NCBI GenBank assembly: GCA_044449065.1
Contig: JBIOHP010000012.1
Span: forward strand, 1-64,000
DNA from: JBIOHP01 sp044449065
GTDB lineage: Bacteria; Bacteroidota; Ignavibacteria; UBA10030; SZUA-254
Direction of reading: 5' to 3'
Length of the DNA: 64,000 bases
Shown here piece after piece: positions 27,630 through 35,685 of the stretch. Positions within the stretch are counted from its first letter, which is position 1; every line of letters begins with the position of its first letter. Position numbers and translations under genes: made by a program. The notes under the pieces were generated by a model, which had not been told where the DNA came from, made no database searches, and worked only from the letters and a program-made list of their open reading frames with translations.

Positions 27630-29351
27630 TCAAAATACCGCCGGCTCTTCGTAAATGCCAAACACTTCCGTCAATGCATTGCACATTTCACCGAGGGTAA
27701 CATACGCGCGCGTGCAATCGATGAGACGAGGAATAAGATTTGTGCCGGTTTCGGCGGCGATGCGTAATGCCGTCAGCGTTTCTTCGACGGATTTTTGATT
27801 TCGCGTGGCTCGCACTTCACTGAGGCGTTTTCGCTGCTTTACTTCCACCTCCGGCGAGATGGTGAGTATGGGAATTTCGACCTTTTCATTCTCTTCAATA
27901 AAATCGTTCACGCCGACGATGATCTTTTCTTTTTTATCCAATTCCTGCTGGTAACGGTAGGCAGCTTCGGCAATTTCGCGCTGGAAAAATCCCGCCTCGA
28001 TGGCAGGAATAACTCCGCCCAGCGAATCGATCTTCTCAAAATATGCTTCCGCTTCCTGTTCCATCTTATCGGTTAATGACTCGACGAAATAACTCCCTGC
28101 TAGAGGATCGATTGTATTGATAACGCCCGTCTCGTAAGCGATGATCTGCTGTGTACGTAGTGCAATTTTAACGGCTTTTTCCGATGGCAACGCGAGCGTC
28201 TCATCCATGGAATTAGTGTGGAGTGATTGCGTCCCCCCAAGCACGCCCGCCAGCGCCTGATATGCAGTACGAACGATATTGTTTTCGGGCTGCTGCGCAG
28301 TGAGCGTACACCCAGCCGTTTGCGTATGAAAACGAAGCATCCACGAGCGAGGACTCTTTGCGCCATATTTGTGGCGCATCCGTTTTGCGTAGATTCGTCG
28401 GGCGGCGCGATATTTTGCAATCTCCTCGAAGAAATCCAAATGCGAATTGAAAAAATATGATAACCGTGGAGCGAACTCATCGACATCAAGACCTTTTTCT
28501 ATACCCGCTTCAACGTACGCAAATCCATCGGCAAGGGTAAAGGCAAGTTCCTGCACAGCCGTTGATCCGGCTTCGCGGATGTGATACCCGCTCACAGAGA
28601 TGGGATTGTACTGCGGCATCTCGTTCGTGCAGTACTCAAACATATCGGTAATAATCCGCATCGATGGATGCGGAGGATAAATCCATTCTTTTTGCGCTAT
28701 GTATTCTTTGAGGATATCCGCCTGGATGGTGCCCCTGAGTTGTTCCGGTTTGGCGCCTTGATTGAGCGCTACAGCGATATAAAACGCCATCACCATCGCC
28801 GCCGGAGCGTTGATTGTCATCGATGTTGATATATCGGCAAGTTTGATACCTTTGAAGAGCACTTCCATATCTGCGAGAGAACTAATTGATACACCACAAA
28901 TACCGACTTCACCCAATGACTGAGGATCATCGGCGTCTCTTCCCATCAACGTTGGAAGATCGAACGCAACAGAAAGTCCCGTTTGCCCGTGCTCGAGGAG
29001 ATAATGATACCGCTCGTTTGTGTCTTCCGGCGTACCGAATCCTGCAAACTGGCGCATCGTCCAGAGCTTACCCCGGTACATATTGGTATGGATGCCTCTT
29101 GTGTATGGATACTCGCCCGGAAATCCGAGATCACTAAGATAATTAATGTTCGCAATATCCTCAGGAGTGTATAGCAAATTAATGGGTTCACCGGAGACGG
29201 TAGTAAATTTAACCTGCCCCCCTAACGCATTTGGGCGGGCTTGCCCGGCTGAGGCACTCGGACGGGGTTGCCGTTCCATTTTTGGCGTTTGGGCTTTCTG
29301 TATCCACTTTTCCTTTGCGGTTTTTAGTTCATCGTTCTGTTTTGTGCTCAT
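27630..29351 (-). CDS. Cobalamin-dependent acyl-CoA mutase large subunit (isobutyryl-CoA mutase-like)
   Basis: This 573-aa protein is a methylmalonyl-CoA mutase-family barrel (RGIHTNMYRGKLWTM..., LGGTQSLHTNSMDETLALPSE) that stops before any B12-binding domain. It therefore needs a separate small subunit, which is not in this window. Two residues that distinguish substrates read F102 (in TMRQFAG) and Q220 (in EYIAQKEWIYPP). From what I recall of the family, methylmalonyl-CoA mutase has Tyr and Arg there, whereas isobutyryl-CoA mutase has Phe and Gln. A polar, low-conservation N-terminal ~30 residues precedes the fold. A branched-chain or C4-acyl role is an inference. Confidence 0.88.
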   Translation of the reverse strand: MSTKQNDELKTAKEKWIQKAQTPKMERQPRPSASAGQARPNALGGQVKFTTVSGEPINLLYTPEDIANINYLSDLGFPGEYPYTRGIHTNMYRGKLWTMRQFAGFGTPEDTNERYHYLLEHGQTGLSVAFDLPTLMGRDADDPQSLGEVGICGVSISSLADMEVLFKGIKLADISTSMTINAPAAMVMAFYIAVALNQGAKPEQLRGTIQADILKEYIAQKEWIYPPHPSMRIITDMFEYCTNEMPQYNPISVSGYHIREAGSTAVQELAFTLADGFAYVEAGIEKGLDVDEFAPRLSYFFNSHLDFFEEIAKYRAARRIYAKRMRHKYGAKSPRSWMLRFHTQTAGCTLTAQQPENNIVRTAYQALAGVLGGTQSLHTNSMDETLALPSEKAVKIALRTQQIIAYETGVINTIDPLAGSYFVESLTDKMEQEAEAYFEKIDSLGGVIPAIEAGFFQREIAEAAYRYQQELDKKEKIIVGVNDFIEENEKVEIPILTISPEVEVKQRKRLSEVRATRNQKSVEETLTALRIAAETGTNLIPRLIDCTRAYVTLGEMCNALTEVFGIYEEPAVF

Positions 29352-29852
29352 TTAAATCGTTCTTTCAACCAAATTGACAAGTTCAATAAAATAATATCTT
29401 TTAAAATACAAATTTGAGGGAGGATTTCAAAGTGAACTAAATTTCACAGTCTCACTCTACACCTTTACAGCGAATCTCGAAAATAGATGCAATGAATTGA
29501 TTTATCCCCGTAATCCCGTAGGGATGAAATGTCTATAGCAAATCGGCACAACAAACATTTAAACCCCATAGGGGTGAAATGTATGGCCATTCAAATATCT
29601 CGTTGCGCATTTTTTACATTTCGCTCCTGACGGAGCTTTGTTTACACCTCACAGCAAATCTATAGATATTACGCTCCTCCGGAGCTTTATTCGTTGGATT
29701 TTTCCTCTAAAATTAAAATTTGGTTTGATATCTTTAAAACCCTACATTATTCAACGGTTGTCATGATCCAAACCGTGATGGCGAAAATGCGATACATGGA
29801 CAATATTTTTGTGATTCATAAAAACCTTTCACACTTGAATATCGATTGAAAC
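29352..29852. other. Non-coding repeat-rich gap before the orphan membrane gene
   Basis: No gene is seen. The centre (29511-29690) holds a cluster of inverted and direct short repeats, listed separately. The remaining 160 bases before the plus-strand ATG at 29853 are AT-rich without a convincing promoter. Confidence 0.6.
29511..29690. repeat. Cluster of short inverted and direct repeats
   Basis: Two forward copies of a TAGGG(A/G)TGAAATGT unit (around 29511-29537 and 29563-29587) are followed by inverted partners carrying ACATTTCGCTCCTGACGGAG (29616-29635) and CGCTCCTCCGGAGC (29672-29685). Related GAAATGT/CGGAGC elements are widespread in bacterial intergenic DNA. No protein is encoded. Confidence 0.65.
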
Positions 29853-30767
29853 ATGAAAAATAAGCATACAATTTTAATTACGGTGATCTGGACATTTGCA
29901 TTTTTAGTTATTATTACAGATAGTTTTCTTGCTTTATATAATCATGATCGATCTGCATTACTTTTGAATCAAGCGACTTTAATCGGTTTCTTAAAAGATT
30001 ATTTGAATGCACTCTTTTTTTTAGTTGTTGGAATAATTTCAATTCTCACGTATTTTCAAGCGAAGAAAACAATTTTCGCTCCTATCAAGACAGAGACTTT
30101 TAAATATCAACTAAAAACGTTCGAAGAAATTCTCCTTTTTTTCCAGAATCAGTCAGAAGCTGAATTCATCGAAGCGATGGATTTGGAAAGAATTGTCGTT
30201 ATAAATGCGTATTCATTATTGGATGATTATTATACCACATTCATAAACAGAGATCCATCAAGAGGACCTATAAACTGGAAAGATAATTATCCTGATCTTG
30301 TTGGCTCTATGATGTCAAATGCGTTTGCCGAAAAGAATTTATTAACTGCAGATGAATTCATGCAAATGAAGGAAAAGCAATTGGATAAAATTCATAGTTC
30401 TGATAGTGATCCCTCCAAATGGCATGAATACGAATATGGTAATATACACTTCACCACTAAGTATAAAGATCAACGTGATAAAATTGTCCGATTTATAGTT
30501 TCTCCATTAATTCCAGAAAGATTGCGAACACTATTAAAGGATTTTGAAAATATCGAGCGAGAAAACCTTTCTCTCATTGGTATCGTATTAACAAAACTAG
30601 CAAAAACTCTTCCAGAAAAATTCCCCGATAGGTCTTCTTTTAAGAATATTCCAATGGCATATTTTTGGAATCAATACAATGATAAGAGAATATCATTTAA
30701 TGAAAAAGCGAATGAAATATTAGAATATATAAATCAATATTTGCAGATCGAAAATCTAATTAAATGA
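29853..30767 (+). CDS. Orphan membrane-anchored protein of unknown function
   Basis: I do not recognise this 304-aa protein. It has two N-terminal hydrophobic segments (about 9-27 and about 51-69). They are followed by a ~230-residue soluble, charged helical region (LKTFEEILLFFQNQSEAEF... to the C-terminus) that would lie on one side of the membrane. No catalytic motif is visible. It is one of the few plus-strand genes and is clearly more AT-rich than its neighbours. A palindromic repeat cluster flanks it upstream and a hairpin flanks it downstream (30825-30847). No Shine-Dalgarno is visible before the ATG. It could be a horizontally acquired gene. Confidence 0.6.
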   Translation: MKNKHTILITVIWTFAFLVIITDSFLALYNHDRSALLLNQATLIGFLKDYLNALFFLVVGIISILTYFQAKKTIFAPIKTETFKYQLKTFEEILLFFQNQSEAEFIEAMDLERIVVINAYSLLDDYYTTFINRDPSRGPINWKDNYPDLVGSMMSNAFAEKNLLTADEFMQMKEKQLDKIHSSDSDPSKWHEYEYGNIHFTTKYKDQRDKIVRFIVSPLIPERLRTLLKDFENIERENLSLIGIVLTKLAKTLPEKFPDRSSFKNIPMAYFWNQYNDKRISFNEKANEILEYINQYLQIENLIK

Positions 30768-30824
30768 TTTGTTACAACCGTTCTAATTGACCACAGTTGG
30801 GCTAGGTTTGTTACATATCATTTT

Positions 30825-30847
30825 GGGACAGTGCCTCCGTCTGTCCC
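30825..30847. repeat. Short hairpin repeat (GGGACAG...CTGTCCC)
   Basis: A 7-bp arm pair GGGACAG (30825-30831) and CTGTCCC (30841-30847), with a 9-base loop, just downstream of the orphan gene. It resembles REP-type hairpins linked to RAYT transposases and the GGGACA motif near purF; no such transposase gene is present here. Confidence 0.5.
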
Positions 30848-30942
30848 CTACCGAAATCAATTACGGGGGGAACCATGACCGCCCAATTGAGATTTTGATG
30901 TAACTGATTGGCACATGATATCCTGATGTAACCGGGTTCGCC

Positions 30943-32766
30943 CTACACCGGCGTTCTTCCAAACCTCTTGTCCAATTCTGATAAGGATAATTTAATTATC
31001 ACCGGTCTGCCGTGGGGGCAGGTGTAGGGAAGTTTAGTGGCAAAAAGCTGATCAAGCAACGACCGCATCTCTATATCATTCAATGGATCGCCCGATTTGA
31101 TTGCGGCTTTGCATGAATATACTTTTGCCAGCCGCTCGCGCGGTTCGTTCTTCACATCGTGCTCGTTTTCTTTGAAAAGATCGAGAACATTTTTAAGTAT
31201 CGATCCCTCCTCCCGTACCCTCACATCCGTCGGTATGCCATCGATAATGACCGTGGTTTGTCCGAACAGTTTTATGCTAAACCCCAATTTTTGGAGATAT
31301 AGAAGAATTTGCCTAACCAACGCTGCATCACCCGGAGTCAGTTCGATAGTCTGTGGGAATAGCAACTGCTGTGATTTGCCTTCTTTACCCTCAAATCGCT
31401 CAATTACCCGCTCATATATCACCCGCTCGTGTGCGGCATGCTGATCGATGAGCATTACCCCTTCGTCCGTCGGCATGATGATATATTTGTTATGAATCTG
31501 CCAGAGTGGTATTTTTATACCGAAGGTTGGCTTCTCCTGCGCCTGTTCCAGTAAAGAAGTCTGTTCCCGGGGCAAATTTGGCGCTTTGTTATCAATTTCT
31601 CCGCGTTTATCAAATATTCCGTGAGATTTTGATTGCTCTGAAGTTCCGACATCACCCTTCAATAATTCCCGCCATTGAACGACCCGGTCACCTCCGGCGC
31701 TTCTATTAGGAGTGAATTTCAATCCCATGCGTTCCTCTGTGGAGCTTTTATCCCGCATACCTACGCTCGGCAATAAATCTTGCGACGTGAGCGCGTGCCT
31801 CACCGCGGACATGACAAAACGGTACATCGCCTGTTCATCGGCAAACTTTACTTCCATTTTGGCGGGATGAACATTAACGTCAACCTTACGGGGATCAATT
31901 TCGATAAAGAGGATAAAAAACGGAAAGCTTCCCTTCTCCAGCATGTGTTCGTAGCCATTCAAGACGGCATGAGAGATGCTGCGGTTGACGATATACCTGT
32001 TATTCAGATATAAATATTGTTCGGTGCGCGTTTTTCGTCCGTACTCCGGTTTGCCGAGGAATCCGTGAATCTTTGCAAACGATGTCTCCTCCTCGAAAGG
32101 AAAGATCGCGCTCGACTGTTTCTCTCCGAATATATCTTTTACCCGTTCCTGCAGCGTTCCTGGGCGCAGTTGCAATAACGTTTCATCATTGCTCACAAAT
32201 TTGAATCCTAACTCAGGATGTGCCAGAACAGTCCGCTGAGCAGCATCAAAAATATGCCTAAATTCCGTCTCATCGCTTTTAAGGAAATTCCTTCTTCCCG
32301 GCGTATTATAAAACAAGTTTTTTACCGCGACCGATGTTCCAACGGGGGCTGCGTCTTCCCCAATTTCGATGACGATCCCCCCTTCCACACGGACGAGCGT
32401 TGCAACATCAGATTTTGCGGTGCGGGTATGCATCTCGACCATGGAGACGGATGATATTGCAGCTAATGCCTCGCCTCTGAAGCCGAACGAACGGATATTC
32501 TCCAGGTCATCCACGCTGGATATTTTACTGGTGGCATGGCGTTGAAACGCGAGAACGGCGTCTTCCGGTCCCATCCCGGTCCCGTCATCGATTATCCGAA
32601 TCAGTGTTTTCCCCGATCCGTTGATGATGACGGTGATGTTTTTTGCGTTCGCATCGAGGGCGTTTTCGAGCAATTCTTTTAATGCCGAAGCAGGCCGTTG
32701 TACGACCTCGCCTGCGGCGATTTTACTCGCCAGTTCAGGAGGAAGTATTTTAATTAGTTTTGGCAA
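30943..32766 (-). CDS. mutL: DNA mismatch repair protein MutL
   Basis: This 607-aa protein has the GHKL ATPase (ELLENALDANA, DDGTGM, GFRGEAL) and a C-terminal dimerisation/endonuclease region. The endonuclease motif DQHAAHERVIYE and a C-terminal CPHGRP metal-ligand motif are both present, so this is probably the nicking type of MutL that works without MutH. Translation starts at TTG 32766 (PKLIKILPPELASKIAAGEVV). No strong Shine-Dalgarno is visible. Downstream are the orphan membrane gene and its repeats. No mutS is nearby. Confidence 0.95.
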   Translation of the reverse strand: MPKLIKILPPELASKIAAGEVVQRPASALKELLENALDANAKNITVIINGSGKTLIRIIDDGTGMGPEDAVLAFQRHATSKISSVDDLENIRSFGFRGEALAAISSVSMVEMHTRTAKSDVATLVRVEGGIVIEIGEDAAPVGTSVAVKNLFYNTPGRRNFLKSDETEFRHIFDAAQRTVLAHPELGFKFVSNDETLLQLRPGTLQERVKDIFGEKQSSAIFPFEEETSFAKIHGFLGKPEYGRKTRTEQYLYLNNRYIVNRSISHAVLNGYEHMLEKGSFPFFILFIEIDPRKVDVNVHPAKMEVKFADEQAMYRFVMSAVRHALTSQDLLPSVGMRDKSSTEERMGLKFTPNRSAGGDRVVQWRELLKGDVGTSEQSKSHGIFDKRGEIDNKAPNLPREQTSLLEQAQEKPTFGIKIPLWQIHNKYIIMPTDEGVMLIDQHAAHERVIYERVIERFEGKEGKSQQLLFPQTIELTPGDAALVRQILLYLQKLGFSIKLFGQTTVIIDGIPTDVRVREEGSILKNVLDLFKENEHDVKNEPRERLAKVYSCKAAIKSGDPLNDIEMRSLLDQLFATKLPYTCPHGRPVIIKLSLSELDKRFGRTPV

Positions 32767-32827
32767 TGGTAAATTGAGTTATCAATTGTTAATTTTATTA
32801 CGTAGTTCTATATAATTTTTTTGAATC

Positions 32828-32880
32828 TGCATCGATGTAAGGAGATCGCTACTCCCGACTATCGTCGGGATCGCGATGAC
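32828..32880. repeat. Dispersed repeat family, copy A
   Basis: Reads TGCATCGATGTAAGGAGATC then GCTACTCCCGACTATCGTCGGGATCGCGATGAC. The core is a CCCGAC/GTCGGG hairpin. Three more copies occur in this window at 40319-40394, 53108-53160 and 61432-61491. Confidence 0.7.
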
Positions 32881-32930
32881 GGTCAAGAAATTTCGAGCTT
32901 GGTGATAATATACAATTTTTTGAATTTATC

Positions 32931-33953
32931 TTACCTTGGGATTATTGACTCTACCCCAAGGCCTGCTTCATCGTTTAATAGTAATTTACCTTTCGATTGG
33001 GATATTCCTTCAAACGGATCGTTGGAAATAAGAATATTGCCATCGAGGTCTGCATAATCGACAAGCGGAGATAGATTCGCAGCGGCGGCAATTCCGACGG
33101 AGCTTTCGATCATACAACCGAGCATAATTTTCAATCCCATTTCTCTTGCAGTGTTGATCATTTTCATCGCTTCCCGTATTCCGCCGCATTTCATGAGCTT
33201 GATATTAATTCCATCAAAAACGCCGCGCAGCCGGGGTAAATCGTTTAACCGCTTGACGCTCTCATCGGCGATAATCGGTATATGCACGCGCTCTTTAATC
33301 CATTCAATATCATCCAGCCGGTCAGAGGGCATCGGCTGTTCGATAAGCTCAATGTTTTGTTCTTCCAACCACAATATTTTATCGAGTGCGTCTTCTTTAT
33401 TCTTCCATCCCTCGTTCGCATCAGCGCGTAATGTCTTATCGGTAATCTTCCGGATTGTTTTAATGATCTCCGTATCCCCCGGAACGCCCACTTTCACTTT
33501 CAATATCGGAAATTCATCAGCTTCCTGAATCTTTTTTTCAATCATATCGGGTGAATCGATACCAATTGTAAAGGAAGTCAGCGGGGTATTGTTTTTATTT
33601 AGACCCCACATTTTCCATAAAGGGACACCCATTCGTTTTCCACCCCAGTCATGCAATGCAATATCCATGGCTGCCTTGGCGGAATAATTATCAGGAGCGA
33701 TGACATCAACTTCATCAAGTATAGCAGCAATTTTTATGGGATCGATGACCCGTGGAAGCCTCACCTGATTTAAAAATTCAATTACAGTGCTCGCGGTTTC
33801 ACCGTATCGTTCGAGCGGAGCCGCTTCGCCGGATCCTTTTATCCCGTCGTGTTCGAGTTGCACGATAATGGTATCCCTATAATCGCTGGACCCGCGCGCT
33901 ATCGAGAAGGTATGTTTTAATTGGAGCCGGTATTCTTTGTAAGTGAGATTCAA
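32931..33953 (-). CDS. Dipeptide epimerase (enolase superfamily)
   Basis: This 340-aa protein is a TIM-barrel enolase-superfamily enzyme of the muconate lactonising subgroup. It has the ILKVKVG (KxK) catalytic motif, the metal ligands in LRADANEGW and ELIEQPM, and IIADES near the second catalytic lysine. The closest named family is L-Ala-D/L-Glu epimerase, acting on peptidoglycan-derived dipeptides. Other dipeptide or N-acyl-amino-acid epimerases cannot be excluded. Translation starts at TTG 33953, with no obvious Shine-Dalgarno. It stands apart from other genes, between ftsY and mutL. Confidence 0.85.
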   Translation of the reverse strand: MNLTYKEYRLQLKHTFSIARGSSDYRDTIIVQLEHDGIKGSGEAAPLERYGETASTVIEFLNQVRLPRVIDPIKIAAILDEVDVIAPDNYSAKAAMDIALHDWGGKRMGVPLWKMWGLNKNNTPLTSFTIGIDSPDMIEKKIQEADEFPILKVKVGVPGDTEIIKTIRKITDKTLRADANEGWKNKEDALDKILWLEEQNIELIEQPMPSDRLDDIEWIKERVHIPIIADESVKRLNDLPRLRGVFDGINIKLMKCGGIREAMKMINTAREMGLKIMLGCMIESSVGIAAAANLSPLVDYADLDGNILISNDPFEGISQSKGKLLLNDEAGLGVESIIPR

Positions 33954-34032
33954 CGAGAATTATTTTTTATTGTATATGGCTGAGATAAATCATCTCTTAC
34001 AATCGCTATCACGATATTGCGTAATCCAATTC

Positions 34033-34107
34033 GAGTCACCCTGAACTTGTTTCAGGGTCTCAAGGAAAAAAGATTCCGATCCCGATTTCATCGGGACGGA
34101 ATGACTC
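34033..34107. repeat. Palindromic repeat upstream of the epimerase
   Basis: Two hairpins (ACCCTGAACTTGTTTCAGGG near 34038-34057, and TTCCGATCCCG...CGGGACGGAA near 34075-34101) are enclosed by outer GAGTCA/TGACTC ends. Repeats of the TCACCCTGAACTTGTTTCAGGG kind are common in bacterial intergenic DNA. Not protein-coding. Confidence 0.65.
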
Positions 34108-34153
34108 CTACCTAATAGATGCAGTTTAAATACACGCTTATTCCACACCATGA

Positions 34154-35098
34154 TTATTTCCCAAATAGCGCATCCACAAAAGCGTTTTTATCGAACGGCT
34201 GGAGGTCGTCGATCTTCTCGCCCACACCGATAAATTTCACCGGCACGCGCAACTCCTCGCTAACAGCAAAGACAACTCCCCCTTTTGCAGTCCCGTCAAG
34301 CTTGGTGATGACCAACCCGGTAACATTCGCGGCGGCAGTAAATTGTTTTGCTTGTTGAATCGCATTCTGTCCCGTCGATGCGTCGAGGACCAGCAAGACT
34401 TCATGGGGCGCTTCGGGAACAAGTTTTTGCAGTACCCTGCTGATTTTTTTTAACTCCTCCATTAAATTTATTTTCGTGTGCAATCTTCCGGCAGTATCGA
34501 TGATCATGACGTCGGCTCCTCTTGATTGAGCCGATTTGAGCGCATCATACGCGACGGACGCCGGATCAGCGCCGTGAGACTGCGAGATAATCTCCACGCC
34601 GGCGCGTGTTGCCCAGATTTCAAGCTGTTCATTCGCGGCAGCGCGAAACGTATCGGCTGCCGCTATAAGGACTTTCTTCCCGGCGGTACGATAATTAAAG
34701 GCAAGCTTTCCAATCGTGGTTGTTTTGCCGACGCCGTTCACCCCAACCACCATAATAACGTGCGGTTTATGCGTAGCCGGCAATATGAAAGGATCGGTAT
34801 TTGAATCCGAACCATTGGCAAATTGTTTGTGGATCTCCTCGCGTAAAATAGCGTCTAATTCGGCAGAGTCGGTGTATAACTCTTTCCACACACGGTGTTT
34901 GAGGTTCTCGATGATTTTCGTCGTTGTTGCAACGCCGACATCGGCGGTGATGAGAATTTCCTCCAGCTTTTCTAAAAATTCATCATCAACCTTTCCTCTG
35001 CCGAGCAGTATTTTTTGAACCTTGCCAAAAATATTTTCGCGGGTTGTGGCTAAACCCTCCTTCAAACGGTCGAATTTAAATTTATCAAGAAATCCCAT
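34154..35098 (-). CDS. ftsY: Signal recognition particle receptor FtsY
   Basis: FtsY docks SRP-ribosome complexes at the membrane. The 314-aa protein has the SRP-type GTPase motifs: GVNGVGKTTTIGKLA (G1), DTFRAAANEQL, DTAGR and TKLDGTAKGG. The acidic N-terminal A domain found in E. coli is absent, and only a short amphipathic stretch precedes the NG domain, as in many other phyla. ATG 35098 starts it. It follows pgsA by about 20 bases. Confidence 0.96.
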   Translation of the reverse strand: MGFLDKFKFDRLKEGLATTRENIFGKVQKILLGRGKVDDEFLEKLEEILITADVGVATTTKIIENLKHRVWKELYTDSAELDAILREEIHKQFANGSDSNTDPFILPATHKPHVIMVVGVNGVGKTTTIGKLAFNYRTAGKKVLIAAADTFRAAANEQLEIWATRAGVEIISQSHGADPASVAYDALKSAQSRGADVMIIDTAGRLHTKINLMEELKKISRVLQKLVPEAPHEVLLVLDASTGQNAIQQAKQFTAAANVTGLVITKLDGTAKGGVVFAVSEELRVPVKFIGVGEKIDDLQPFDKNAFVDALFGK

Positions 35099-35120
35099 AG
35101 TTACTTAATTACGTATCGAT

Positions 35121-35681
35121 TCAATTTGCGTTAAGAATGTTATTTTGCAGCATCTTGCGGAAACGAATCGTGTACAAGAATGACGATAGCAGAATAAAAG
35201 CAGCGCTGAGAGCGATTAGTATCTCTTTTACCAGCGATAACCGGTCGATATCCAGCACCGCGACAACAACCAGGAACGCTAACGAAGCAACTGCCAACTT
35301 ACCGGCGAGGTTGGACGATGGAACGATATTACGGCTCTTCTTAAGGTAAACACCACAAACAAATATAACGACGTCGCGTGAGAGAGCGAGCAAAAGTAGC
35401 CAAACCGGAATTTTCCCCTGGTATACGAGAATTCCAACAATGAACGCCACACAAAGTTTATCAGCGACCGGATCGATGATCTTGCCGAATTCCGTTACCT
35501 GGTTCATGCTGCGGGCGATCATGCCGTCGAAGAGGTCGGTCAGCGAGGCGGCGACGATAAGGATTAGCGCATGGATATTATATTGCTCAAAATCGTAGAG
35601 AAGCAAATACCCGACCGGAATGATCAACGCAATCCGGAGCATGCTGAGAATATTGGAGACTGTCCAGATTCGATCCTGCAT
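35121..35681 (-). CDS. pgsA: CDP-alcohol phosphatidyltransferase (PgsA-like)
   Basis: Phosphatidylglycerophosphate synthase joins CDP-diacylglycerol and glycerol-3-phosphate. The conserved motif D-x2-D-G-x2-A-R-x8-G-x3-D-x3-D reads as ASLTDLFDGMIARSMNQVTE and continues to DPVADKL. About five hydrophobic helices follow. A longer open frame reaches 35867 but overlaps purF. ATG 35681 begins MQDRIWTVSNILSMLRI four bases after the purF stop and gives a normal 186-aa enzyme. I therefore use 35681. Confidence 0.9.
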   Translation of the reverse strand: MQDRIWTVSNILSMLRIALIIPVGYLLLYDFEQYNIHALILIVAASLTDLFDGMIARSMNQVTEFGKIIDPVADKLCVAFIVGILVYQGKIPVWLLLLALSRDVVIFVCGVYLKKSRNIVPSSNLAGKLAVASLAFLVVVAVLDIDRLSLVKEILIALSAAFILLSSFLYTIRFRKMLQNNILNAN

Positions 35682-35685
35682 TAGA

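Noticed and set aside
27418..27684. 88-aa open frame between the mutase and UbiA genes
   Set aside because: It runs through a palindromic repeat and overlaps the mutase C-terminus; no motif.
30768..30942. IS remnant after the orphan gene
   Set aside because: A REP-like hairpin is present, but no transposase fragment or target duplication could be read, so I list only the hairpin.
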